Assembly (NCBI RefSeq): GCF_030398335.1
Contig: NZ_JAOAOP010000025.1
Coordinates: forward strand, 1 to 51,419
Source: Aquibium sp. A9E412
GTDB lineage: Bacteria; Pseudomonadota; Alphaproteobacteria; Rhizobiales; Rhizobiaceae
Direction of reading: 5' to 3'
Length of the DNA: 51,419 nucleotides
In this document: piece after piece, positions 16,286-24,362 of the stretch
Layout: the number at the start of each line of letters is the position of its first letter
Position numbering within the stretch: the first letter of the stretch is position 1
The notes under the pieces: model-generated
Seen by the model: the letters and a program-made list of their open reading frames with translations, nothing else
Database searches by the model: none
What the model was told of the DNA's origin: nothing
Translations under genes and position numbers: made by a program

Positions 16286-17458
16286 ATGCAAGCGATCGAC
16301 GCCGTTCTGCGCCGCGCCGTCGAGGCCGAGGACCTGCCGTTCGTCGTCGCCATGGTCGGCAATGCCGGCGGCACGCTTTATTCCGGCGCCTTCGGCGAGG
16401 CCGCCGCCGGCCGGCCGGCGGCCGAGGACACCGTCTTCCGGCTCTATTCGATGACCAAGGCGGTCGGCGCCACCGCCGCGATGATCCTGATCGAGCGCGG
16501 CCGGCTGGCCATGGACACGCCGGTCGCCGACGTGCTGCCGCGCGCGGCCGGGCTCAGGGTGCTCGAGGGCTTCGACGGCGACCGGCCGCGCCTGCGCGCG
16601 CCGAAGACGCCGCTCACCGTGCGCCATCTGGCAAGCCACACCTCGGGTCTGGTCTACGAGTTCTGGAACCCCGACATGGCGCGTTATCTGGAGTCCGGCG
16701 GCCGGCCCAGCGTGCTGTCGGGCCGCGCCGCCGGGCTCGACTATCCGCTGGTCTTCGACCCCGGCGCGCGCTGGGACTACGGCATCGGCATCGATTGGCT
16801 CGGCCAGGTCGTCGAGGCGGTCGACGGCCGGCCGATCGACCGCTTCTGCGCCGAGGAGATCTTCGCGCCGCTGCACATGGCCGACACCGGCTTCGAGCTC
16901 GACGCCGCGCGCGCCGCGCGCCTGGCCGAGGTGCGCATGCGCCGCCGCGACGGCAGCTTCCGGCCGCACGAGATGGCGCCGCCGCCGCGGCCGGAGGTCT
17001 ACGGCATGGGCCACGCGCTCTACGGCACGGCGCCCGACTATCTGCGCTTCCTGCGCATGTTCCTCAACCGCGGCGCGCTCGACGGCCGGCGCATCCTGTC
17101 GCCCGACGGCGTGGCGCACATGCTGGCCAACGCCATCGGCGCGCTGTCGGTCGAGCGCATGACCAGCGTGGCGCCGCCGCTCAGCGCCGACGTCGAGCTG
17201 TTCCCCGGCATCCGCAAGACGCACAGCTTCGGCTTCATGCGCACCGAGGAGGACGTGCCGGGCATGCGCAGGGCCGGCGCGCAGGGCTGGGCCGGCGTGT
17301 GCAACACGCATTACTGGCTCGACCCGGCGAGCGACGTCGCCGCCGTGCTGATGACCCAGTCGCTGCCCTTCGTCGAGCCGCGCTTCGCCGCCGTCTACGA
17401 GGCCTATGAGCGCGCCGTCTACGCGCATCTCGTCGGCCGCGCGCCGCAGGCCGCCTGA
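16286..17458 (+). CDS. Beta-lactamase-family serine hydrolase (class C-like esterase)
   Basis: A 390-residue cytoplasmic serine hydrolase of the class C beta-lactamase/family VIII esterase superfamily. The nucleophile motif S-x-x-K is seen in YSMTKAVG near residue 60; RHLASHTSGLVYEFWNP and WDYGIGIDWLG (the second-motif Tyr) follow; the C-terminal GWAGVCNTHYWLDP replaces the KTG box with a G-x-G-type loop. No signal peptide is present. A strong GGAGG ribosome site precedes the ATG. The gene runs opposite to the sulfolactate genes on both sides, splitting them, and shares a divergent promoter region with slcC. Its substrate is unknown; carboxylester hydrolysis is likely. Confidence 0.85.
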   Translation: MQAIDAVLRRAVEAEDLPFVVAMVGNAGGTLYSGAFGEAAAGRPAAEDTVFRLYSMTKAVGATAAMILIERGRLAMDTPVADVLPRAAGLRVLEGFDGDRPRLRAPKTPLTVRHLASHTSGLVYEFWNPDMARYLESGGRPSVLSGRAAGLDYPLVFDPGARWDYGIGIDWLGQVVEAVDGRPIDRFCAEEIFAPLHMADTGFELDAARAARLAEVRMRRRDGSFRPHEMAPPPRPEVYGMGHALYGTAPDYLRFLRMFLNRGALDGRRILSPDGVAHMLANAIGALSVERMTSVAPPLSADVELFPGIRKTHSFGFMRTEEDVPGMRRAGAQGWAGVCNTHYWLDPASDVAAVLMTQSLPFVEPRFAAVYEAYERAVYAHLVGRAPQAA

Positions 17459-17475
17459 GGCGCCCATCGCCGGCC

Positions 17476-19458
17476 TCAGAACAGCCCCGGCGTCGGCAGC
17501 GGCACGAGCAGCACGCTGCGAAACAGCCAGGTGAAGCCGATGACGACGAAAAGGCCGGACAGCGCGAAGACGACCGCCCGGCGCGCCGTCCAGCGGTCGT
17601 GCATGGCGGTCACCGTCAGCACCGCGAAGACGAGCAGCGCGCTCGCCAGAAAGCCGATCAGCGGCAGCAGCACCGCGCCGGCCAGCATGGCGAGGACCAG
17701 CACCACCCGGCGCACCGTCGAGCCCGGCTGCGGCGTCTCGCGGTTGCGGAAGCCGAGCGCCGCGCGCAGCAGCACGACGAGCGCGAAGACGATCAGCGCG
17801 CCCGCCACGGTCACCGGGAAGACGGCCGAGTCGGCGTCGCGGTAGCCCGCCGCGTCGTAGAGCGCCAGCAGGCCGAAGCCGATCATGCCGAGCGCGACGA
17901 CCACGGTCGGCCAGTCGGTCGCCCCGCGCACCGAGGCGCTGCGCGTCAGCCGCGTCAGCGCCGGCCCCTCGGCGCGCCGCGCCAGCCAGGCCTTGCCGAG
18001 CGGCCACAGCAGCGACAGCAGCGTGAAGCCGATGATGCCGAGCGACAGGCTGCGGCCGAAGAACATGCCGGGCAGGTCCTGCATGGCGCTGCCGATCGTC
18101 CACGCCTGCACGAAGCCCTGCTCGGCGATCGGCCCGAGGATCAGGCCGAGCACGATCGGCGAGACGGCGAAGCCGACGCGCGACACCAGCCAGCCGACCA
18201 CGCCGAGCAGGATCATGATGACCACGTCGGCGGTGTTGTTGCGGATGGCGAAGGTGCCGATCACCGTCATGAAGGCGACGCCGGCCACGAGCAGCGCCTT
18301 GGGCACGCCGACGATCGAGCGGTAGGCGTAGCGGCCGATCAGCAGCCCGGTCGGCAGCATCAGGATGGTGGCCAGGAACAGCCCCCAGATGAAGGTGTAG
18401 ACGATGGCGCCCTGGCTGGTGAAGAGCTGCGGCCCGGTGCGCACGCCCTGCACCAAGAGCGCGCCGAGGATGACGGCGTCGGGCGGCGTGCCGGGAATGC
18501 CGAGCACCAGCGTCGGGATGAAGCCGCCGCCCACGGTGGCGTTGTTGGCCGCCTCGGTCGCCAGCACGCCGCCCGGCGCGCCCTTGCCGTAGTCCTCGCC
18601 GCGCCGCGCGGTGCGGCGCGCCTCGGAATAGGCGACGAGCCCGGCCACCGAGCCGCCGGCGCCCGGCAGGATGCCGACCAGCGTGCCGACCACCGACGAG
18701 CGCACCAGGTTGAGCTTGTTGCGCAGCACGATCGCCGCCGCCTCCGGCAGCCGGAAGCCGCGCGGCTCGCTCTCGACGCGCAGGTGCCGGTCGGGCGTCG
18801 CCACCAGGTCGATCAGCACCGGGATGCAGTAGAGGCCGATCAGCGCGGCGACCACCTGGATGCCGCCGAGCAGCACGGTCGAGCCGAAGGTCAGCCGCAC
18901 GTCGGCCGACACCTCGGCCACCCCGACGGTCGACAACAGCAGCCCGAACGCGCCGCCGGCCAGCCCCTTGAACAGGTTGCCCTCCGACAGCGCGGCGATC
19001 AGCGACAGGCCGAAGATCGCCAGCCAGAAATACTCCACCGGGCCGAAGGCGAGCGCCACCTGCGACAAGGGCGGCGCCAGCGTCAGCAGGAAGAAGGCGC
19101 CGACCAGGCCGCCGCAGACCGAGGCGAGGCAGGCCAGCGTCACGGCCAGGTCGCCGTCGCCCCGGCGCGCCATCGGGTAGCCGTCGAAGGTGGTGGCGAT
19201 CGCCGACGGCGTGCCGGGCGTGTTGAGCAGGATCGCGGCATAGGCGCCGCCGTAGATCGCGCCGGTGTAGATCGCCCCCATCAGGATCAGCGCGGAGGCC
19301 GGATCGAGCGTGAAGGTGAGCGGCACGAGAACGGCGACCGCCATGGTCGCCGTCAGCCCGGGGATCGAGCCGATCACCGTTCCCGCCACCACGCCGAACA
19401 GCGCGAACAGCACGTTGAGCGGGGTCAGCGCCTGCAAAAAGCTGTCGAAGCCGGTCAT
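17476..19458 (-). CDS. TTT-family permease, fused TctA-TctB
   Basis: A 660-residue inner-membrane permease of the tripartite tricarboxylate transporter type. Residues 1 to about 495 are a complete TctA: GSIPGLTATMAVAVLVPLTF, then AAILLNTPGTPSAIATTFDGYP and the second GIPGTPPDAVILGALLVQG loop. After a short link (about 496-510) come roughly 150 residues with four hydrophobic segments that fit TctB, normally a separate small protein. The binding protein is encoded upstream in the same direction. In known sulfolactate gene sets the SlcHFG transporter is of this family, so sulfolactate or a related sulfonate is the probable cargo. Citrate-like dicarboxylates are the alternative. Confidence 0.88.
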   Translation of the reverse strand: MTGFDSFLQALTPLNVLFALFGVVAGTVIGSIPGLTATMAVAVLVPLTFTLDPASALILMGAIYTGAIYGGAYAAILLNTPGTPSAIATTFDGYPMARRGDGDLAVTLACLASVCGGLVGAFFLLTLAPPLSQVALAFGPVEYFWLAIFGLSLIAALSEGNLFKGLAGGAFGLLLSTVGVAEVSADVRLTFGSTVLLGGIQVVAALIGLYCIPVLIDLVATPDRHLRVESEPRGFRLPEAAAIVLRNKLNLVRSSVVGTLVGILPGAGGSVAGLVAYSEARRTARRGEDYGKGAPGGVLATEAANNATVGGGFIPTLVLGIPGTPPDAVILGALLVQGVRTGPQLFTSQGAIVYTFIWGLFLATILMLPTGLLIGRYAYRSIVGVPKALLVAGVAFMTVIGTFAIRNNTADVVIMILLGVVGWLVSRVGFAVSPIVLGLILGPIAEQGFVQAWTIGSAMQDLPGMFFGRSLSLGIIGFTLLSLLWPLGKAWLARRAEGPALTRLTRSASVRGATDWPTVVVALGMIGFGLLALYDAAGYRDADSAVFPVTVAGALIVFALVVLLRAALGFRNRETPQPGSTVRRVVLVLAMLAGAVLLPLIGFLASALLVFAVLTVTAMHDRWTARRAVVFALSGLFVVIGFTWLFRSVLLVPLPTPGLF

Positions 19459-19514
19459 GGGCGGGAGCGGTGTCCGGTGCCGGGCCGCGCGGGCGATGGG
19501 TCGGCGGCAGGTCC

Positions 19515-19545
19515 GGCCCGCCCGCCGCTGCCGGCGGCGCGGGCC
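19515..19545 (-). terminator. Intercistronic hairpin after the binding-protein gene
   Basis: GGCCCGC-CCGCCG pairs with CGGCGG-C-GCGGGCC around a CTGC loop, giving a 13-bp stem with one bulge. It lies between the TTT binding-protein gene and the fused permease gene. Strong hairpins at this position usually lower expression of the permease relative to the binding protein by partial termination or by protecting the upstream message. Confidence 0.6.
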
Positions 19546-19563
19546 GGGCCGTGCCGGCCGGGC

Positions 19564-20520
19564 TCAGTTGATGATGCCGGCTTCGCGGGCGCGCTCGGTG
19601 TACTGCGCCTCGCGCTCGGCCATGAAGGCGTCCATCTCGCCATAGGGCACGTCGGAGAGCGCGAAGCCGCCGTCCTGCATCTTCTTGACGAAGTCCGGGT
19701 CGGCGTTGATCTCGGCGATCATGTCCGACCAGGCCTGGCGCTGCTCCTCCGGCACCGAGCTCGGCACCGCGATGCCGCGCCAGGCGCCGCCGACCATGTC
19801 GTAGCCGAGCTCGGCGAAGGTCGGCACGTCGGGAAACAGCGGATGGCGCTCCTCCATGGCCACGGCGAGCAGCCGCACCTTGTCGCCCTGCGCGGCGCCG
19901 ACGGTGGTGTAGCCCCATTCGGCCATCACCTGGCCGCCGAGCAGCGCGGTGACCGCAGCACCCGTGCCCTTGAACGCGACATAGGTGGTCTTGATGTCGG
20001 CCATGCCGTCGAACTGCACCTGGGCGAGATGGTTGGCGGTGCCCTTGCCCGAGCCCGACATGGTCAGCCGGCCGGGGTTCTCCTTAGCGTAGTCGATCAG
20101 GTCCTGCAGCGACTGGAACTGCGAATCCGCGCGCACGACGATGGCGTCGGGCGTGTAGTGGAACCAGTAGACCGGCACCAGCTCGTCGGTCGTGTAGCCG
20201 ACGTCCTTGGTCGCCGGCTGCACCACGACATGCGGCAGGTTGATGCCCATGATCGTGTGGCCGTCGCCCGACAGGCCGTTGAGCTGCGACCAGCCGACGG
20301 CGCCGCCGCCGCCCTCCTTGTAGGAGATCACCAGGTCCTGGCCGAACTTCTCCTTGAAGAAGGGCTGCTGCAGGCGCGCGGAGATGTCGGATTCGCCGCC
20401 CGGCCCGAACGGGATGATGTAGTCGACCGGCTTGTCGGGAAAGGCGAGCGCCGGACCGGCAAGCGCGACGGCGAGACCGGCGGCGAGCGCGGTGGCGGAA
20501 AACTGGCGTCGGGTCAGCAT
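19564..20520 (-). CDS. TTT-family periplasmic solute-binding protein (TctC-like)
   Basis: A 318-residue TctC/Bug-type binding protein. It begins MLTRRQFSATALAAG, a twin-arginine-like signal peptide, cleaved near GPALAFPDK. The mature protein shows the family hallmarks KPVDYIIPFGPGGESDISAR, YKEGGGGAVGW and the SGSGKGTANHLAQVQF loop, followed by the C-terminal domain with FPDVPTFAELGYDM. It would deliver the substrate to the TctA-TctB permease downstream. It follows suyB by 89 bp in the same direction, so transporter and sulfo-lyase are probably one operon. Bug proteins bind many small carboxylates; sulfolactate is inferred from context only. Confidence 0.9.
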   Translation of the reverse strand: MLTRRQFSATALAAGLAVALAGPALAFPDKPVDYIIPFGPGGESDISARLQQPFFKEKFGQDLVISYKEGGGGAVGWSQLNGLSGDGHTIMGINLPHVVVQPATKDVGYTTDELVPVYWFHYTPDAIVVRADSQFQSLQDLIDYAKENPGRLTMSGSGKGTANHLAQVQFDGMADIKTTYVAFKGTGAAVTALLGGQVMAEWGYTTVGAAQGDKVRLLAVAMEERHPLFPDVPTFAELGYDMVGGAWRGIAVPSSVPEEQRQAWSDMIAEINADPDFVKKMQDGGFALSDVPYGEMDAFMAEREAQYTERAREAGIIN

Positions 20521-20609
20521 GGGCTCCTCCCTTGGGCTTGGACCGTCAGGCGGTGCGCGGCCGGTCCGCACGGCTCCTCCCCGCGGATCCCGGCAGCGAC
20601 CCGCCATTC

Positions 20610-21791
20610 TTACGCGCTGCGGTAGAGCTTCGTCATCACGAATTCGCGGTGGCCGAGCGCCTCGGCCGCCGTCGCGCGGCCGTTGGCGGTGCGCACGATC
20701 ATGTCGATCAGCGCGTCGCCCGCCTCCTCGATCGTCATGTCGCGGCGCAGGATGCCCGACACGTCGACGTCGATGTGCTCGCCCATCGTGCGCACGGTGC
20801 GCGGATTGGCCGAGATCTTGATGACCGGCACGATCGGGTTGCCGATCACGTTGCCCTGGCCGGTCGGGAAGGTGTGCACCACGTAGCCGCCGGCCGCCAT
20901 CAGCGTCACGCATTCGGCCGCCGCCGACGAGGTGTCCATGAAGTAGAGGCCGGGGCCCGCGGCCGGCTTCTCGGCCGGCTCGAGGATGTCGATGTAGCGC
21001 GACGTGCGGCCGATCTTCTCCAGGTTGCCGAGCGCCTTTTCCTCGATGGTCGTCAGCCCGCCCTCGATGTTGCCCTTGGTCGGCTGGCTTTCCGACAGGT
21101 CGTCGGTCTGGTGCGCGAAGATCACGTCGTCCTGGTAGGCCTTCCACATCCGGTACCAGCGCTCGCCGACCTCGGGCGTGGCGGCGCGCTCCTTGCAGAT
21201 GTGCTCGGCCCCGGTGATCTCGGAGGTCTCGCCGAAGCAGCCGTAGATGCCCTCCGGCAGCAGCTTGTCGTACATGTTGCCGACCGTCGGGCACGAGCCG
21301 AGGCCGGTCGTCGTGTCGCTCTCGCCGCACTTGGTCGACACCCACAGCTCCGACAGCGGACAGTCCTCGCGCGGCAGCTCGCTGGCGTAGTGGACGAACG
21401 CCTTGGCCTTGCGCGAGGCGTCCATGATCGTCTTCAGGTCGCCGTTCTGCTCGATCGAGAAGCCGGCCACCGGCTTGCCGGTCTCGGCGATGCCCTCGAC
21501 GATCTTCTGCGTCCAGCCCGGCTCGATGCCGATCACCACGCAGGCCGCCACGTTGGGGTTGGCGCCGGTGCCGATCATGGTGCGGAAGTGCAGGTCGAGG
21601 TCGGCGCCGAACTGCAGCCGGCCATAGGCGTGCGGCAGCGCCAGCGTGCCCTTGATGTTGTTGGCCACCGCCTCGCAGGCGGCGTTGGAGATGTCGTCGA
21701 CCGGCAGGATGACCACGTGGTTGCGCACGCCCACCCGGCCGTTGTCGCGCCGGTAGCCCTTCACGGTGACGTTGCCGTAGCTCGCGCTCAT
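20610..21791 (-). CDS. suyB: (2R)-sulfolactate sulfo-lyase large subunit SuyB
   Basis: A 393-residue protein of the UxaA/altronate dehydratase large-domain family. SuyB with SuyA removes sulfite from (R)-sulfolactate to leave pyruvate. Features include [22 protein letters not shown] at the start, [15 protein letters not shown] near residue 150, [40 protein letters not shown] and the C-terminal [17 protein letters not shown]. These match my recollection of sulfo-lyases more closely than of altronate or galactarate dehydratases, which are usually longer single chains. The small subunit lies just upstream as a separate gene, as in characterised SuyAB. Cofactor is probably a metal ion bound by the conserved Cys/His residues. 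Confidence 0.84.
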   Translation of the reverse strand: MSASYGNVTVKGYRRDNGRVGVRNHVVILPVDDISNAACEAVANNIKGTLALPHAYGRLQFGADLDLHFRTMIGTGANPNVAACVVIGIEPGWTQKIVEGIAETGKPVAGFSIEQNGDLKTIMDASRKAKAFVHYASELPREDCPLSELWVSTKCGESDTTTGLGSCPTVGNMYDKLLPEGIYGCFGETSEITGAEHICKERAATPEVGERWYRMWKAYQDDVIFAHQTDDLSESQPTKGNIEGGLTTIEEKALGNLEKIGRTSRYIDILEPAEKPAAGPGLYFMDTSSAAAECVTLMAAGGYVVHTFPTGQGNVIGNPIVPVIKISANPRTVRTMGEHIDVDVSGILRRDMTIEEAGDALIDMIVRTANGRATAAEALGHREFVMTKLYRSA

Positions 21792-21873
21792 CTCGGTCCT
21801 CTCTCCGCCTTGTCGTCGGGCGCCGCAACGACGCCCGCCGCGGCCGCCGGTCCCGCCGGCGGCGTGCCGCGCC

Positions 21874-22161
21874 CTACCAGCGCTTGGTCTTCAGATTGTG
21901 CACGTGGACGTGCTCGCCGGCCGCCACGTCGGCCACGAAGCGGCCGATGTCCTCGCCGTACTTGACCGCGGTGTCGCCGCTCTTGATGTCCTTGAGCGCC
22001 ACCTTGTGGCCGATCGGCACGTCGGCCCTGGCCTCGAGCTCGAAGCTCGAATTGTCGGCCGTCACCACGCCGAGCATGCGGGTGCCGGCGGTCAGCCCCT
22101 CGACGACAACCACCCCAACATTGTCGGCATGCTCGTGGGCGAGAAGATGCGGAGCGGGCAT
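21874..22161 (-). CDS. suyA: (2R)-sulfolactate sulfo-lyase small subunit SuyA
   Basis: A 95-residue SAF-domain protein corresponding to the N-terminal domain of UxaA-type dehydratases. The central [21 protein letters not shown], the [26 protein letters not shown] block and the closing [13 protein letters not shown] are the standard SAF features; the HVHN histidines probably take part in the active site formed with SuyB. It is the first gene of the suyA-suyB-TTT transporter operon. The GntR regulator is divergent from it and a 23-bp inverted-repeat operator lies 47 bp upstream of this start. Confidence 0.82.
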   Translation of the reverse strand: MPAPHLLAHEHADNVGVVVVEGLTAGTRMLGVVTADNSSFELEARADVPIGHKVALKDIKSGDTAVKYGEDIGRFVADVAAGEHVHVHNLKTKRW

Positions 22162-22207
22162 TGCGGTCCCCCTGGTCGTGGCGCTCCGGCCGCACGAACG
22201 GGGCCGG

Positions 22208-22230
22208 CAAGTCTTGTATAAGACATAAGA
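22208..22230 (-). promoter_or_regulatory. Operator S1 between suyA and gntR
   Basis: Read on the minus strand the site is TCTTATGTCTTATACAAGACTTG. It differs from the site upstream of the TRAP operon (31857-31879) at only two of 23 positions, and from the one upstream of the kinase operon (28365-28387) at five. It stands in an A+T-rich island in otherwise G+C-rich DNA, in the promoter region shared by suyA and the GntR gene, so regulation of both and autoregulation are likely. Confidence 0.8.
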
Positions 22231-22300
22231 TATAGCTTCTGGCAAAGTCAACCGTTCCGGACTACAAACGGGGACCGCAACGCTGAGGAGGGCCGCAGGC

Positions 22301-23035
22301 ATGGCCGAGGCCGGCGACGCCGCCACTTTCGCCTACAGACCGCTCTATCTGCAGGTTAAGGAGAGCCTGATCCGCCGGCTGATCGACGGCCAGTGGCAGC
22401 CCGGCCAGCTCATCCCATCCGAGATGGAGCTCGCCCGCGAGATCGGCGTCAGCCAGGGCACCATCCGCAAGGCGCTCGACGCCATGGCCGGCGAGAACCT
22501 GCTGATTCGCCGCCAGGGCCGCGGCACCTATGTCGCCGAGCCCGAGGAAAGCCGCATCCTGTTCCAGTTCTTCCGCCTGATGCCCGACAGCGGCGAGCCG
22601 ACGTTTCCCACCTCGCAGGTGCTGCGCCGCACGCGCGGGGCGGCCGACCGCGAGGAGCGCGCCGCGCTGGCGCTGGGCACGGGCGCCGCGGTGTGGCGCA
22701 TCGAGCGCGTGCGCGAGCTCGGCGGCGCGCCGCTGATGGCCGAGACGATCGTCCTGCCGGCGGCGCGCTTTCCCGGCTTCGACGCGCTCGGCGAGATCCC
22801 CAACAACGTCTACCGGCTCTATTCCGAGCGCTGGCGCATCACCGTGGCGCGCGCCTCCGAGCGGCTCAAGGCGGTGGCGGCCACCCCGGACGACGCCAAG
22901 GCGCTCGGCTGCCCGCGCGCCACGCCGCTCCTGCGCATCGCGCGCGTCGCCTTCGACCTGGAGAACAACCCCGTCGAGCTGCGCCTCTCGCGCTGCCTGA
23001 CGCGCGACGCGCACTACTCGTCGGAGCTGCGCTAG
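22301..23035 (+). CDS. GntR/UTRA-family regulator of the sulfonate genes
   Basis: A 244-residue HutC-subfamily GntR protein. Residues about 12-80 form the winged helix (RPLYLQVKESLIRRLIDGQW, LIPSEMELAREIGVSQGTIRKALD, then LLIRRQGRGTYVAEP); residues about 95-240 are a UTRA ligand-binding domain with VWRIERVRELGGAPLMAETIVLP. GAGGAGG lies nine bases before the ATG. It is divergent from suyA with a shared operator in between. Because near-identical operators lie before the kinase-aldolase, TRAP and probably SDR/DMT and soe genes, it is the most likely local regulator of all of them. The inducer may be a pathway intermediate such as sulfolactate, but the sequence does not show which. Confidence 0.85.
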   Translation: MAEAGDAATFAYRPLYLQVKESLIRRLIDGQWQPGQLIPSEMELAREIGVSQGTIRKALDAMAGENLLIRRQGRGTYVAEPEESRILFQFFRLMPDSGEPTFPTSQVLRRTRGAADREERAALALGTGAAVWRIERVRELGGAPLMAETIVLPAARFPGFDALGEIPNNVYRLYSERWRITVARASERLKAVAATPDDAKALGCPRATPLLRIARVAFDLENNPVELRLSRCLTRDAHYSSELR

Positions 23036-23132
23036 AGCCGCCCTGCGTTTCACGCAATCGCAGATCGGCTCCAACGCATTGTTTTCACGCGTTTGCGAAC
23101 GGCGAACCGGTTTTCACTTCGCCTCGAAACGC
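23034..23132 (+). repeat. Dispersed intergenic repeat, copy C
   Basis: A third copy of the element at 18-117: GAGCCGCCCTGCG, TTTCACGCAATCGCAGATCGGCTC, then CACGCGTTTGCGAACGGCGA, ACCGGTTTTCACTTCGCCTC and GAAACGCTA. One hairpin arm is partly decayed. It overlaps the last base pairs of the GntR gene and lies between it and the convergent oxidoreductase gene. Confidence 0.75.
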
Positions 23133-23266
23133 TACAGCCTGCCAGGGCCGCGGCGACCGGTTCGCCGCGTGGCAACGTCCGCAGACGAGGCGCCGGCGCG
23201 CCCGGCGCGAGGCGTTCGGAGAATCCGGGACATGCGGTGACGCGGCGCGGCGCGCCGCCGGCCGCC

Positions 23267-24352
23267 TCAGGCGAGCGTCACCGGCTGTCCGGTGCGCGCC
23301 GATTCCTCCGCCGCCGCGCCGATCAGCACCGCCTTCAGCCCGTCCTCGAGCGTCACCTCCGGCCGGCCGCCCTGGCGCACCAGCGCGTTGAACTTGACGT
23401 GCTGGAAGTAGGTCGAGCCGTGGTGGTCGCCCGCCTGCAGGATGCTCTGGTCGGTGTGCAGCTCCTCGCGCACCGGCCGCTTGGTGGTGCGCGGCGAGAC
23501 GACGATCTCCGAGGGCCGCTCGCGGCCGTCGGCGGCAAAGCGCGCCGGGCCGGGGATGAAGGCCTCGACGCGCGCCGCGTCGCCGGTCACCGACACCGTC
23601 TCCTGCCAGTGCGCGCCCTCGGCGAACATGCACAGGTCGAGCATGGCGCGCACGCCGTTGGCGAAGTCGACGACGACGAAGGCGTTGTCGAGCATGTCCG
23701 GCGTGCCGTCGGGATAGCGCTCGTCGAGGAAGTTGACGTCGCGCCCGCCTGAGGCGTAGACGCGCACCGCCTCCGCGCCGACCAGGAGCCGCATCAGGTC
23801 GAAGAAGTGGCAGCACTTCTCGACCAGCGTGCCGCCGGTGTTGCGCGTGAAGCGGTTCCAGTCGCCGACCTTCTTGAGGAACGGGAAGCGGTGCTCGCGG
23901 ATGGCGATCATGCGCGGCCGGCCGGCCGTGCCGGCGCCGATCTCGTCGATCAGGCGCTGCAGCGGCAGCATGTAGCGGTATTCCATCGCCACCCAGACCG
24001 GCGCGCGCCGTCCCTCGGCCAGCCGCAGCACGCGCCGGCAGTCGGCGACGGTGGCGCACAGCGGCTTTTCCACCAGCACCGGCAGGTCGCCGGCGAGCAG
24101 CTCGGCCAGGATCGGCGCGTGCGTGTGGTTGGGGCTGGCCACCACCAGCGCGTCGCAGCCGCCCGCGGCGAGCAGCGCCCGGTGGTCGGCGAAGGCGGCG
24201 CAACCGGGGCCGGCCAGCGCCGCGGCCATGGCGCGCATGCCGGCGTCCGGATCGGCCACCGCGGCGACCGAGGCGCCGGGCAGGAGCTGGATGTTGCGGA
24301 TGTGCTCCTGGCCCATCATGCCCGAGCCGACGATGCCGTAGCGCACCGGCAC
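23267..24352 (-). CDS. Gfo/Idh/MocA-family protein, possible NAD-dependent sulfoquinovosidase
   Basis: A 361-residue protein with an N-terminal Rossmann fold (RYGIVGSGMMGQEHIRNI) and the EKP motif of the family (PVLVEKPLCATVADC), followed by the C-terminal beta-sheet domain with WNRFTRNTGGTLVEKCCHFFDL, which holds the conserved His pair region. The likely start is a GTG at 24352, ten bases after the stop of the isomerase-like gene, so the two are co-transcribed. Most family members oxidise sugars or inositols, but some use NAD+ transiently to cleave glycosides. Such NAD-dependent sulfoquinovosidases (GH188) were described from sulfoglycolysis clusters lacking the usual GH31 enzyme, as here. 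A plain sugar dehydrogenase remains the alternative. Confidence 0.8.
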   Translation of the reverse strand: MPVRYGIVGSGMMGQEHIRNIQLLPGASVAAVADPDAGMRAMAAALAGPGCAAFADHRALLAAGGCDALVVASPNHTHAPILAELLAGDLPVLVEKPLCATVADCRRVLRLAEGRRAPVWVAMEYRYMLPLQRLIDEIGAGTAGRPRMIAIREHRFPFLKKVGDWNRFTRNTGGTLVEKCCHFFDLMRLLVGAEAVRVYASGGRDVNFLDERYPDGTPDMLDNAFVVVDFANGVRAMLDLCMFAEGAHWQETVSVTGDAARVEAFIPGPARFAADGRERPSEIVVSPRTTKRPVREELHTDQSILQAGDHHGSTYFQHVKFNALVRQGGRPEVTLEDGLKAVLIGAAAEESARTGQPVTLA

Positions 24353-24362
24353 GGCGTCGCCC

